Positions 25,711 to 34,428 of a stretch of DNA of 64,000 nt are shown piece after piece. The notes under the pieces are model-generated. The model was not told the origin of the DNA. It made no database searches and saw only the letters and a list, made by a program, of their open reading frames with translations. How positions within the stretch are numbered: the stretch's first letter is position 1; every line of letters starts with the position of its first letter. The DNA comes from Crystallibacter sulfonylureivorans_A (GTDB taxonomy: Bacteria; Actinomycetota; Actinomycetes; Actinomycetales; Micrococcaceae). The stretch lies in the NCBI RefSeq assembly GCF_047607445.1, contig NZ_JBLKRT010000014.1:1-64000 (forward strand). Reading direction: 5' to 3'. A program made the position numbers and the translations under genes.

Positions 25711-27215
25711 TGGCCAGCCGGTTGGGCGATATGTTCCTCGGCATCGATATCGGCACGGGCAGCAGCAAGGCCGTGCTGACCAATGCCGACGGCGAGGTCC
25801 TGGACAGCGCGACGGTGATGCACGACGTCTCCTACCCGCGGCCGGGCTGGGCGGAGTTCGACGCCGAGGGCGGGGCGTGGGCAGAGGTGGTCGGGCTCTG
25901 CCGGGAGCTTTTCTCCAGGAACGACGCCGGTGCGCTCGCCGGTGTGTGCGTCAGCGCGATGGGGCCCTGCCTGGTCGTGACGGACGAAAACCTGACCCCG
26001 CTGCGTCCCGCGATCCTGTACGGGATCGACGCGCGCGCCGTCGTCGAAATCCGAGAATTGACCGAGGAATTCGGCGCCGAGGCGATCTTTCGCGATGCGG
26101 GAAAGGTCCTCTCATCCCAGGCCGTCGGGCCGAAGCTCCGCTGGCTGCGCAACCGGGAACCGGAGGTCTTCGCCCGCGCCCGGAACTGGCACAGCCTGAA
26201 CTCCTTCATCCTGGCCAAGCTCACCGGTGAACTGGTGGTGGACCACCACACCGCCAGCCAATGCGATCCGCTCTACGACCTGCACGCCAACCGGTGGCAC
26301 CCGGAAAGGTACAGCGCCGTCGCCGGCCACCTGCCGGAGCCCCGGCTGGCGTGGTCGGCCGATGTCAGCGGCCACGTTCATCGCGAGGCGGCCGAGGCGA
26401 CCGGGCTGCCGGAAGGCGTGCCGGTCTGCGCGGGCACCGTGGATGCCTGGGCCGAGGCATTCAGTGCCGGCGTCCGGCAGCCGGGCGACCTGATGCTGAT
26501 GTACGGCTCCACGATGTTCTTCGTCCAGGTCCTCGGGGAGTTCCGCGCCGAGCCCAAGCTCTGGACCACGGCCGGAGTGGATCCGGGGTCCCTGACGCTG
26601 GCCGCCGGGATGTCAACCTCCGGGAGCCTGACCACCTGGCTGCAGCGGCTGTTTGGCGACGTCCCCTTCGAGCAGCTCGTCACCGAAGCCGCCGCGGCTC
26701 CCCCGGGGTCCGACGGGCTGCTGCTGCTGCCCTACTTTGCCGGCGAGCGCACCCCCGTCTTCGACCCCGACGCCCGCGGCCTGATCACCGGTTTGTCGCT
26801 GCGCCATGGCCGCGGCCACCTGTTCCGTGCCGCGTACGAGGGCATTGGCTTCGGCATCCGGCAAATCCTGGAGTATCTCGAGAACTCCGGCGAACCGATC
26901 CGGCGCGTTGCCGCAGTTGGCGGTGGCACCAAGGCCAGGCTCTGGACGGAGATCGTTAGCAACATCACCGGGCGCGACCAACTGGTTCCGGAGCAGACCA
27001 TCGGTGCCAGCTACGGGGATGCCCTGCTTGCCGCCATCGGAACCGGTGCGGTGCCGGCCGCTACCAACTGGGCCCGTACAGCGGCCACGGTGAAGCCCGA
27101 TCCGGCCACCGCCCCGCTCTACGAAAAGCTCTACAGCACCTACGGGCTGCTCTACCCGTCGAACCGGGAACACATGCATGTGCTCGCCGCCCTGCAGGAG
27201 CCGGCGGACGAATAA
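25710..27215 (+). CDS. FGGY family carbohydrate kinase (xylulokinase-like)
   Basis: A 501-residue sugar kinase. The N-terminal phosphate-binding motif is FLGIDIGTGSSKAVLT, the catalytic aspartate is in the CAGTVDAWAEAFSAG stretch, and the C-terminal adenosine motif is VGGGTKARLWTEIVSN. Length fits the family. It would phosphorylate the ketose made by the dehydrogenase, for example D-xylulose or L-ribulose. The GTG at 25710 overlaps the permease stop by one base (TAGTG). The in-frame ATG at 25731 (MFLGIDIG), which gives the typical family N-terminus, is an equally good start and would shorten the protein to 494 residues. Confidence 0.92.
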   Translation: MASRLGDMFLGIDIGTGSSKAVLTNADGEVLDSATVMHDVSYPRPGWAEFDAEGGAWAEVVGLCRELFSRNDAGALAGVCVSAMGPCLVVTDENLTPLRPAILYGIDARAVVEIRELTEEFGAEAIFRDAGKVLSSQAVGPKLRWLRNREPEVFARARNWHSLNSFILAKLTGELVVDHHTASQCDPLYDLHANRWHPERYSAVAGHLPEPRLAWSADVSGHVHREAAEATGLPEGVPVCAGTVDAWAEAFSAGVRQPGDLMLMYGSTMFFVQVLGEFRAEPKLWTTAGVDPGSLTLAAGMSTSGSLTTWLQRLFGDVPFEQLVTEAAAAPPGSDGLLLLPYFAGERTPVFDPDARGLITGLSLRHGRGHLFRAAYEGIGFGIRQILEYLENSGEPIRRVAAVGGGTKARLWTEIVSNITGRDQLVPEQTIGASYGDALLAAIGTGAVPAATNWARTAATVKPDPATAPLYEKLYSTYGLLYPSNREHMHVLAALQEPADE

Positions 27216-27231
27216 GGGGCCCGGGCAGCGC

Positions 27232-27955
27232 ATGAGAATCCTGGTCACCGGTTCCACGGACGGCCTTGGACGGGCTGCAGCGGACGCCCTGCTGTCCGCA
27301 GGCCACGCCGTCGTCGTACATGCCCGCAATCAGGACCGCGCCGCCGCCGTCGACCCACTCGTCGAGCGCGGCGCGGACCTTGTGCTGGGCGATTTCAGCA
27401 ACCGAGACGCGGTGCGACAGGTTGCCGCGGAACTCAATAACAGGGACCCCCTCGATGCGGTGATTCACAACGCGGGTGTCTGGAGCGGGCGAGCCGTGAT
27501 GCCGGTCAACATCATCGCCCCCCTACCTGCTCACCGCGCTCCTCGAAGGACCACGGCGGCACGTGTACGTGAGCAGCGGTTCGCACTACGCAGGGCGACC
27601 AACGCTTGCAGGGGTCGACTGGCAGGGCCGAACGCCCGGATCGTACGCGGACAGCAAGCTGTTCGTCACCGCGCTGTCCGCCGCGCTCGCCCGAATGTAC
27701 CCGGAACCGCTCAGCAACGCCGTGGATCCCGGCTGGGTCCCGACCAAGATGGGCGGACCCGGTGCTCCCGACGACCTCGACCTCGGGCACCAAACCCAGG
27801 AATGGCTCGCAACCAGCGACCAGGCCCAGGCGCTCACCAGCGGCGGGTACTGGTACCACCGGCAGCGGCAGCAACCGCACCAGGCAGTCAACGACCCTGC
27901 CTTCCAAGACCGGCTGCTCCACGCGCTCGCCGAAGAAACCGGAGTGACTCTCTGA
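27232..27955 (+). pseudogene. Short-chain dehydrogenase/reductase with a frameshift
   Basis: An SDR that would be about 240 residues if intact. The first frame reads MRILVTGSTDGLGRAAADAL (cofactor motif) and IHNAGV, up to VNIIAP. The second frame continues YLLTALLEGPRRHVYVSSG with the catalytic serine, then YADSK, the YxxxK motif, and ends ALAEETGVTL at 27955. The two parts join perfectly if one C is dropped from the run of six at 27518-27523, so the lesion is a single +1 base in a homopolymer. All catalytic residues survive, which suggests either a very recent mutation or a sequencing error. It follows the kinase by 16 bp with AATAAGGGG ahead of it and is probably part of the same operon. 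Confidence 0.85.
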
Positions 27956-28195
27956 GCGGCTTCAGCTGCATGGCGAGATGATGCCAAACTCCCGACCGGC
28001 TCCGGGTTAGGCTTCTGCTTGGCTCGTGGGCGGCAAGATAAAGAGCCCTCCCGCGATATGAAGTAAATCGATGGCCGGCATCGAATTATTGAAAAATATT
28101 GTGGCCGCACCAGTCCGGATGCCAGCATCTTTCCAACATCCTGAACGGCGCAGATCCAGCTGGGCCGGCTGACCTAAGAAGAAAGCAAGGGGACC
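27956..28195. promoter_or_regulatory. Upstream region of the amino-acid transporter operon
   Basis: A 240-bp gap with an unusually AT-rich pocket at 28083-28100 (AATTATTGAAAAATATT), out of character for this DNA. It probably holds the promoter and the binding site of the LysR-type regulator encoded at 32436-33419, but no -10/-35 pair with good spacing can be assigned. Confidence 0.4.
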
Positions 28196-29101
28196 ATGAT
28201 CCAGCGCCTGAACGGGTGGGGCCGGGCTGCGGCCAGCATCGCCATGATTGCATTGTTGACGACCACCGCAGGGTGCGGACGCTCCACAGCCCCGGCTGCC
28301 AGCGGCGAGACTGGTGCCGCAACGACCGCCGCCGAGGGATCCAGTGCCGAAAGCCTGGTTCCCGCTGACCTGAAGGAAAAAGGGGTCCTCAAGGTCGCCA
28401 CAGCCGAGGGATACCCTCCTATGGAGATGTATAAGGAAGGGACTACTGAGCTGATCGGTGTGGACCCGGAACTCGCTGAGCTCATCGCCGGCCAACTGGG
28501 CCTTGAGTTCCAGATTTCCAACGCGTCCTTCCCCGGCCTGATTCCGGGGCTTCAGTCCAAGCAGTGGGACCTTGCCATCTCCTCGATGAGCGACACCGAA
28601 GAGCGCCGGCAGGCAGTCAACTTCATCGACTACTTCGTCGCCGGCGGAGCCGTCATGGTGAACAAGGGAAATCCTGAAGGAATCTCCGGAATTGCCGACC
28701 TGTGCGGCAAGAACGTCGTCGGGGCCAAGGGCTCGTCCAATCTGGCCATCCTGCAGGACTACTCCGAGCAGGAATGCAGCACCCCCATGAAGATCTCGGA
28801 ATCGGAAGACGCACCAACCGGGCTGCTCCAACTGGACACCGGCCGGGCCATCGCCACCATGGTCGACTACCCGGTAGCGATAGAACTGGCGACTAAATCC
28901 GGCAAATACGAAGTCCTCGAGGACCAGTACGAGGCCGGGCCCTGGGGCATGGCCGTGGACAAGACGAACCAGGAGTTGACGACCGCAGTGCAGGTCGCCC
29001 TCCAGGAACTGATCGACAACGGGGACTACCAGGCCGTGCTTGAGAAGTATGGAGTGACCGACGCAGCCGTTGAGAGCGCGGAAATTAATGCCGGCCAGTA
29101 G
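28196..29101 (+). CDS. Amino-acid ABC transporter substrate-binding lipoprotein (family 3)
   Basis: A 301-residue solute-binding protein. The signal peptide is hydrophobic to ALLTTTAGC, giving a lipid-anchored Cys27, then a Ser/Ala-rich spacer. The body has the family 3 opening KGVLKVATAEGYPPM and the ELIGVDPELAELIAGQLG ligand-binding stretch; DLAISSMSDTEERR follows. It captures an amino acid or amino-acid derivative outside the membrane for the permease and ATPase that follow. The ATG at 28196 follows AAGGGG. The stop overlaps the permease start by 14 bases. The ligand may be a D-amino acid or N-acyl derivative, judging only from the deacylase downstream. Confidence 0.93.
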   Translation: MIQRLNGWGRAAASIAMIALLTTTAGCGRSTAPAASGETGAATTAAEGSSAESLVPADLKEKGVLKVATAEGYPPMEMYKEGTTELIGVDPELAELIAGQLGLEFQISNASFPGLIPGLQSKQWDLAISSMSDTEERRQAVNFIDYFVAGGAVMVNKGNPEGISGIADLCGKNVVGAKGSSNLAILQDYSEQECSTPMKISESEDAPTGLLQLDTGRAIATMVDYPVAIELATKSGKYEVLEDQYEAGPWGMAVDKTNQELTTAVQVALQELIDNGDYQAVLEKYGVTDAAVESAEINAGQ

Positions 29102-30038
29102 CGCCGGCACCTCCCAAGTCGGCGACAAGCAGGCGCCGGAGCTTCCGCTCAACGCGAGACGACCGCCGGCGTGGGGTCGCTGGATCGGCGGTACAGCGGC
29201 TGGAATCTTCGGGGTGTGGGTCCTCTACATACTGGTGGTGACGCCCAACATCCACTGGGATGTGGTGGCCGCATACATCGCTTCCGGGCCCATCCTCGAG
29301 GGTCTCTGGATCACGATTGCCCTCAGCGTCATCTCGATGGCAGCCGGCACCGTCATCGGGTTGGTAGTCGCCATCATGCAGTTGTCCCGGAATCCGGTAC
29401 TGCGCATTGTTGCCGGGGGGTTTTCCTGGTTTTTCCGCGGCACTCCCCTGTTGGTGCAGCTGCTGTTCTGGTTCAATCTGGGCGTCATCTTTCCCCGACT
29501 GGAATTCGGCATCCCCTTCGGCGGTCCCAAATTGTTTGGCGTCGAGGCCTCCATCATCACCCCGTTCATTGCCGGGCTCTTGGGACTGGCGATCAACGAG
29601 GGCGCCTACATGTCGCAAATCATCCGTGCAGGCATCCTCTCGGTGGACAACGGCCAGCGGGAAGCGGCCGAGGCGATGGGCATGTCGCGCGCCGGCATCA
29701 TGGGACGCATCATCCTGCCACAAGCGATGCGTTTCATCCTCCCGCCAACCGGCAACCAGTTCATTTCCATGCTCAAGACGTCGTCGCTGGTATCCATCAT
29801 CGCCGGGTCAGATCTCATGACTGTGGTGCAGCGGATTTACCTAGGCAACTTCGAGGTCATTTCAATGCTGATCGTCGCTTCGATCTGGTATTTGGTCCTG
29901 ACGAGCGTGGCCACCGTCGGGCAGCACTTCCTCGAGAAGAAGTACTCAAAGGGCTTCGACGGCAGGACCTCCGTCCGTAGCAAGGTGCTGACCAACCTCG
30001 CTCCTATCTCACGACGAAAGCCAGGATTCGATGACTGA
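29088..30038 (+). CDS. Amino-acid ABC transporter permease (HisM/GlnP type)
   Basis: A 316-residue membrane protein with five to six hydrophobic segments. WFFRGTPLLVQLLFW and the cytoplasmic EAA loop (NEGAYMSQIIRAGI, then AAEAMGMSRAGIMGRIILPQA) identify the polar amino-acid permease family. A hydrophilic N-terminal extension of about 35 residues and a basic C-terminal tail of about 35 residues are longer than usual. The ATG at 29088 lies inside the last codons of the binding-protein gene; a TTG at 29070 is possible but less likely. The gene overlaps the ATPase gene by 8 bases. Only one permease is encoded, so it should work as a homodimer. Confidence 0.92.
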   Translation: MPASSAGTSQVGDKQAPELPLNARRPPAWGRWIGGTAAGIFGVWVLYILVVTPNIHWDVVAAYIASGPILEGLWITIALSVISMAAGTVIGLVVAIMQLSRNPVLRIVAGGFSWFFRGTPLLVQLLFWFNLGVIFPRLEFGIPFGGPKLFGVEASIITPFIAGLLGLAINEGAYMSQIIRAGILSVDNGQREAAEAMGMSRAGIMGRIILPQAMRFILPPTGNQFISMLKTSSLVSIIAGSDLMTVVQRIYLGNFEVISMLIVASIWYLVLTSVATVGQHFLEKKYSKGFDGRTSVRSKVLTNLAPISRRKPGFDD

Positions 30039-30798
30039 CGCCGTTGTCCGTGCCCGGTCCATCCGGAAAAGTTTCGGGGACAATGAAATCCTCAAGGGGA
30101 TCAACCTGGATATTTCCACCGGGGACGTTGTGTGCGTCATCGGGCCGTCCGGATCCGGGAAGACGACGCTGCTGCGCTGCCTCAACCGGCTGGAAGCCAT
30201 TGACTCGGGCCGAATATGGTTTGACGGAGAGTTGCTCGGATATGTGGAGCAGGCCGACGGGCGTTTGCTGGAACGCAGGTATGAGGACCTGCGGCGGCAG
30301 CGCCAGAACATTGGCATGGTTTTCCAACGATTCAATCTGTTCCCGCACCTGACCGCCCTGGAGAATGTCGCCGAAGGGCCCTGGAAGATCAAGGGCCGGT
30401 CGAGGGCCGCTGCGGTAGCAAGCGCTGAGGCTCTCCTGTCCAGTGTCGGTCTTGGCGACCGGATGAACTTCTACCCGGCACAGCTGTCAGGCGGCCAGCA
30501 GCAGAGGGTAGCGATTGCGCGGGCCCTGGCCATGGAGCCGAAACTCATGCTTTTCGATGAGCCCACGTCCGCCCTTGACCCGGAACTCGTGGGCGAGGTG
30601 CTCGCCGTCATGAAGGACCTGGCCAGCACCGGGATGACCATGGTGGTGGTGACCCACGAAATGTCTTTCGCCCGGGAGGTGGCCGACCACGTGATCTTTA
30701 TGGCCGACGGCGCGATCGTGGAAGCAGGAAGCCCTGAACAAGTACTCGGCAACCCCGAGCACCGGCGCACCGCCGATTTCCTCGCCAGGGTCGGGTAG
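30031..30798 (+). CDS. Amino-acid ABC transporter ATP-binding protein (GlnQ type)
   Basis: A 255-residue ATPase that powers the preceding permease. Walker A is GPSGSGKTT at residues 38-46, followed by the Q-loop in NIGMVFQRFNLFPHLT. The signature is LSGGQQQRVAIARAL, and Walker B is LMLFDEPTSALDPELVGEV, the pattern of polar amino-acid importers. A short insert (about 65-90, YVEQADGRLLERRYEDLRR) is seen in a subgroup of these ATPases. It overlaps the permease stop by 8 bases and is followed after one base by the deacylase GTG, so transport and deacylation genes are tightly linked. Confidence 0.94.
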   Translation: MTDAVVRARSIRKSFGDNEILKGINLDISTGDVVCVIGPSGSGKTTLLRCLNRLEAIDSGRIWFDGELLGYVEQADGRLLERRYEDLRRQRQNIGMVFQRFNLFPHLTALENVAEGPWKIKGRSRAAAVASAEALLSSVGLGDRMNFYPAQLSGGQQQRVAIARALAMEPKLMLFDEPTSALDPELVGEVLAVMKDLASTGMTMVVVTHEMSFAREVADHVIFMADGAIVEAGSPEQVLGNPEHRRTADFLARVG

Positions 30799-30799
30799 C

Positions 30800-32422
30800 G
30801 TGTCCGGCGATTACCTGCTGCGCGGTGGCCACGTGGTTGACGGCAGCGGGTCGGTCCCCGTGCGGGCAGACCTCGCCATCGCGAATGGCCGGATCGTTCA
30901 TCCCGGCGATGTCGACGTGCAGCAAGCAACTGTTCTTGATGTCACCGGGATGGTCGTCAGCCCCGGATTCATCGACGTGCACACCCACTCCGACGCCACG
31001 GCGCTGGGTGCGAGCGCCGCAGATCCGTCCCCGGATTTAGCGGCGGCAGCCGCGCGGCAGGGAGTAACGACGGAGATAGCCGGGAACTGTGGGTACTCGC
31101 TGTTCCCTGCCGCGACGGAGCCTGCCCACACCACCGGCTTGCGCGAATTCTGCGTTGCACTGCTCGGCCCCGCTGCCGATCCGCTGCCATCGATGGACGC
31201 CTTCGCGGCACGCCACGGCGCGGCCGGACGCATCAACAACATCGCCTCGCTGCTGGGCCATTCCAGCTTGCGAGCAGCCGTCATGGGTTTCGCCCAGCGT
31301 CGGGCGACCGAATCAGAAACGGCGAAGTTGTGCTCTCTTCTGGACGAGGCCTTGGCTGCAGGGGCAACGGGGTGGTCCTCCGGACTGATTTACCCGCCAG
31401 GAACCTACGCAGACACGGCCGAGCTAGTCGCTTTGGGGAAGGTCTCGAAACGGCACGGGGCCCCGTATGTCACCCACCTGCGCGATGAGATGAGCAAAGT
31501 GGAGAAGGCCTTGGAGGAGGCGCTGGAGATTGCACGGCGGTCCGGCACTGCCCTGCACGTATCGCACCATAAGACGGCGGGTAGATATGGCATCGGCCGG
31601 TCCACCGCCACGCTGGCCATGATGGATGAGGCGCGCTCCCACGGCGTTGATGTCAGCTGCGATGTTTATCCCTATGTGGCTGCCAGCACTTCACTTCATG
31701 CCATGCTGCCTCCATGGGCTGCAGACGGCGGTTTCGGCGCCTTGTTGGCCCGGCTCAGGGAACCGGGGCAACGGGACCGGATGCGTGCCTCGATCACCCA
31801 TGGTGAACCGGACTGGGAAAACACCGTGGGGAATGGCGGATGGGACCGCATTGATATCGCGAGCGCACCGCGCCATCCTCACAGCGAAGGACACAACATC
31901 GCCCAGCTGGCGGCACACGCGGGTCAAGACCCGCTGGACTACGTGGCGGACCTGCTGCTGGCTGAATCCGGTGCGGTCACCATCATTTCCCACTCCATGG
32001 ATGAGGCAGACATGCAGCGGGTGCTGGCGCATCCGGGCACCATGATCGGATCCGACGGCGTGCCCAAGGAAGGCAAACCCCATCCCCGCTGGGCCGGTAC
32101 CTTCGCTAGAGTCCTCGGCCGCTATGTCCGCGACCTTGGCCTGCTGTCACTGGAAGATGCCATCCGCAGAATGACGGCGCTTCCGGCGCGGAGGTTTGGC
32201 CTGGCGGGGAGGGGCCGGCTGGCCCCGGGGGCAGTCGCTGACGTGGCCGTTTTTGACCCGACCGCGGTAACGGATAACGCGACCTTTACGGACCCGTTGC
32301 TGCCGCCGACTGGCATCGAGCATGTGTTCGTCTCGGGCACGGAGGTCCTGCGCGGCGGCCGTCTGTTGCAGGCGCGGCCAGGCATGGCGGTGCGGCGGGA
32401 TCCACGGGCTGAACAGCGCTGA
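30800..32422 (+). CDS. N-acyl-D-amino-acid deacylase (D-aminoacylase family)
   Basis: A 540-residue amidohydrolase. The metal residues of D-aminoacylases are all in place: His61 and His63 in FIDVHTHSD, Cys97 in TEIAGNCGYS, His226 in VTHLRDE, His256/His257 in HVSHHKTAG, and catalytic Asp419 in GSDGVPKEGKPHPR. GWSSGLIYPPGTYAD is a substrate-loop hallmark. The family removes acyl groups from N-acyl-D-amino acids or opens related amides; the exact substrate is not shown. It is cytoplasmic (no signal). The GTG at 30800 is two bases from the ATPase stop, so it belongs to the transporter operon, which implies that the imported compound is its substrate. Confidence 0.92.
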   Translation: MSGDYLLRGGHVVDGSGSVPVRADLAIANGRIVHPGDVDVQQATVLDVTGMVVSPGFIDVHTHSDATALGASAADPSPDLAAAAARQGVTTEIAGNCGYSLFPAATEPAHTTGLREFCVALLGPAADPLPSMDAFAARHGAAGRINNIASLLGHSSLRAAVMGFAQRRATESETAKLCSLLDEALAAGATGWSSGLIYPPGTYADTAELVALGKVSKRHGAPYVTHLRDEMSKVEKALEEALEIARRSGTALHVSHHKTAGRYGIGRSTATLAMMDEARSHGVDVSCDVYPYVAASTSLHAMLPPWAADGGFGALLARLREPGQRDRMRASITHGEPDWENTVGNGGWDRIDIASAPRHPHSEGHNIAQLAAHAGQDPLDYVADLLLAESGAVTIISHSMDEADMQRVLAHPGTMIGSDGVPKEGKPHPRWAGTFARVLGRYVRDLGLLSLEDAIRRMTALPARRFGLAGRGRLAPGAVADVAVFDPTAVTDNATFTDPLLPPTGIEHVFVSGTEVLRGGRLLQARPGMAVRRDPRAEQR

Positions 32423-32435
32423 AGCACGCCGGGTG

Positions 32436-33419
32436 CTAGCCGGCGGAGGCTGAATCGACGGCGGCAATCAGGAGTTCGACTTCTTCACGGATCCGGCTGG
32501 CAGTGTTGTGAAGATGCGTCAAGAACGCCGGAACGAGCGGATTGGGGTTGTCCCCACGGGTCGCCGCCCGGATATGCCTGGCAGACGGGTGGGGCGTGGA
32601 GAGCCGGCGGAGCGGGACGCGCCGTCGTTCAGCGACAGGGCCAAGGCTGAGAGCGGGAATCAACGCAAAGCCGAGTCCAGCGGACACCATACCGAGGGTG
32701 ATGTCGTAGTAGTCCGTCCGGCAACGAACGTTCGGTGCGTAGCCCTCCGCGGCACAGATTCTGTCGACTAGCGCCACCTCGTTGTCCATACCCTCTGTGG
32801 CAATCCACTGCTCGCTGGCCAGGTCCGCGATCCGTACCGGTCCGTTGGCCCGCTGCCGGTACCCGGGCGGCACGGCAAGGAAGTGGGGATCGACGAGCAG
32901 CGGATGGTAGGCGACGCTCGAAGTCCTGCTGTGGGTAATGTTGGAAGGCGCTGCAGCCGAATAGTCGAAGACCACGGCGACGTCGAGTTCGGTGCTCAGC
33001 AATCGGGGCAGCAGTTCATGAGGCTGGCCGGGAATGAGATTCAGGTCCACACGGGGACGCTCTGCCATGAACGTGGACAGGGCCGTGGGCACCAAGTGAA
33101 GGCCGGCCGAGGCAAAGAAGCCCAAACTCAGGGTGCCACGCTCCCCGCCACCCAGTTCCCGGGCTTCCTGCTCCGCCCGTTCCATCAGGTCGGCGATGGA
33201 CTCACTGTATTCGGCAAGGCGCCTGCCGGCAGCGGTGAGCCAGACACCCCGTGTGCCCCGCTCGATCAGCTTGGTCTCCAGTTCGCGCTCCAACGTCGAA
33301 ATCTGGTGCGAGACGGCGGAGGGGGTCAGCTGAAGCTTTTTGGCCGCAGCCGAAATGCTGCCCGTCCTGGACACTTCCAGGAGGGCGCGCAGGCGGCCGG
33401 AGGAGAGCATGTGAGCCAT
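32436..33419 (-). CDS. LysR-type transcriptional regulator
   Basis: A 327-residue regulator. An N-terminal winged helix-turn-helix (about residues 4-65: RLRALLEVSRTGSISAAAKK, then TPSAVSHQISTLERELE) is followed by a long linker helix and a periplasmic-binding-like effector domain. The ATG at 33419 has AGCGGAAT ahead of it; an ATG at 33410 is the alternative. It is divergent from the serine hydrolase gene with only 39 bp between the two starts and convergent with the deacylase gene. By the usual LysR pattern it should control the divergent gene, and it plausibly also controls the transporter-deacylase operon in response to the imported compound. Confidence 0.93.
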   Translation of the reverse strand: MAHMLSSGRLRALLEVSRTGSISAAAKKLQLTPSAVSHQISTLERELETKLIERGTRGVWLTAAGRRLAEYSESIADLMERAEQEARELGGGERGTLSLGFFASAGLHLVPTALSTFMAERPRVDLNLIPGQPHELLPRLLSTELDVAVVFDYSAAAPSNITHSRTSSVAYHPLLVDPHFLAVPPGYRQRANGPVRIADLASEQWIATEGMDNEVALVDRICAAEGYAPNVRCRTDYYDITLGMVSAGLGFALIPALSLGPVAERRRVPLRRLSTPHPSARHIRAATRGDNPNPLVPAFLTHLHNTASRIREEVELLIAAVDSASAG

Positions 33420-33458
33420 TATTCCGCTACCCGCCCCGCCCATGAGAGCATTTCGAAC

Positions 33459-34295
33459 ATGCCCGTGTCTTCCCCCTACACTGACGGTGTTCCAGCTGTC
33501 TCTCACCTGGCTGTGGATTACCTCGGCCGCGTTCTGGCATCACGCCAGCCCGACGCCGTCGTCTACTCAGCCAGCACGATCAAACTCGCCGTTCTCATCG
33601 CCGCCATGCGGCAGGTCGACGCCGGCCGCCTCAGCCTTGACCAGCCGGTGACCGTCAAGGAGCAATTCCGAAGCCGGATCGCCGGCGCCGGCGCCTTCAC
33701 CTTCGAGGCGGACGAGGTAGACCGAGGGATGCCGCCTTCGGGCAGCACCGTCACGTTGGACGAGGCGTTAGGACGGATGGTCTATGCCTCCTCCAACTCC
33801 GGAACGAATATGGTGCTGGAACTGACCGGCATGGATGCCGTAGCCGACGCGCTGGACCTGTGCGGAGCCAAGTCGTCGAAGCTGGAGCGGCTCATCAGTG
33901 ACCATGCTGCCCGGGATGCAGGCTTCACCCACCAGACGACCGCCGGGGATCTGGTGCGGATCATGCAGGCGATCACGACCGGATCAGTGGCTAAGCCACA
34001 GAGCACCGAGTTCATGCTGACGCAGCTTCGTCGGCAGCAGCATCCCGTGATCGGGGCGGAACTGCCGCCGTCAACGGACTGGGGCAGCAAGTCCGGGTGG
34101 GTTGACGGGATCCATCATGATGTCGCGTTCGTTGGCAGGCCTGATGCTCCGGGCTCCTACCTTCTTGCTGTCTGCACCCAAGGCTATGAGCAGGCGCAGG
34201 CAGTGGAGGTGATCAGCTCAGTAACCGCTGCCGTTCATGCATCTTCCGGAAATCCCTCGGGGCACACTGAGTTTTGGCCCGGGACAGTAGCATGA
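33459..34295 (+). CDS. Serine hydrolase of the class A beta-lactamase fold
   Basis: A 278-residue protein with the three penicilloyl-serine motifs. They are Ser39-Thr-Ile-Lys42 (SASTIKLAV), Ser111-Ser-Asn113 (YASSNSGTN) and Lys210-Ser-Gly212 (GSKSGWVDG). TTAGDL also matches class A enzymes, but no Glu166 equivalent is obvious in the omega-loop region, and there is no signal peptide. It is therefore more likely a cytoplasmic amidase, esterase or peptidase than a secreted beta-lactamase (inference). The ATG at 33459 is only 39 bp from the divergent LysR start. It sits with the deacylase and amino-acid importer, so it may act on a D-amino-acid amide, ester or cyclic peptide. Confidence 0.87.
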   Translation: MPVSSPYTDGVPAVSHLAVDYLGRVLASRQPDAVVYSASTIKLAVLIAAMRQVDAGRLSLDQPVTVKEQFRSRIAGAGAFTFEADEVDRGMPPSGSTVTLDEALGRMVYASSNSGTNMVLELTGMDAVADALDLCGAKSSKLERLISDHAARDAGFTHQTTAGDLVRIMQAITTGSVAKPQSTEFMLTQLRRQQHPVIGAELPPSTDWGSKSGWVDGIHHDVAFVGRPDAPGSYLLAVCTQGYEQAQAVEVISSVTAAVHASSGNPSGHTEFWPGTVA

Positions 34296-34428
34296 TCTCT
34301 TTCCCCTGGGGTATCCCCGGCACCGCCTCTCAGCGGTCATCCCCGTATACTCGAAGCATGCTGATGACCTGCTTAAACCGGGGCCTCGATGCCCAGCAGT
34401 CCGCCGTCGAGCAGCGCCGGGGCGAACT

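Noticed and set aside
33459..34295. A secreted beta-lactamase
   Set aside because: No signal peptide and no clear Glu166 equivalent; context is catabolic. Called only as a serine hydrolase of the fold.
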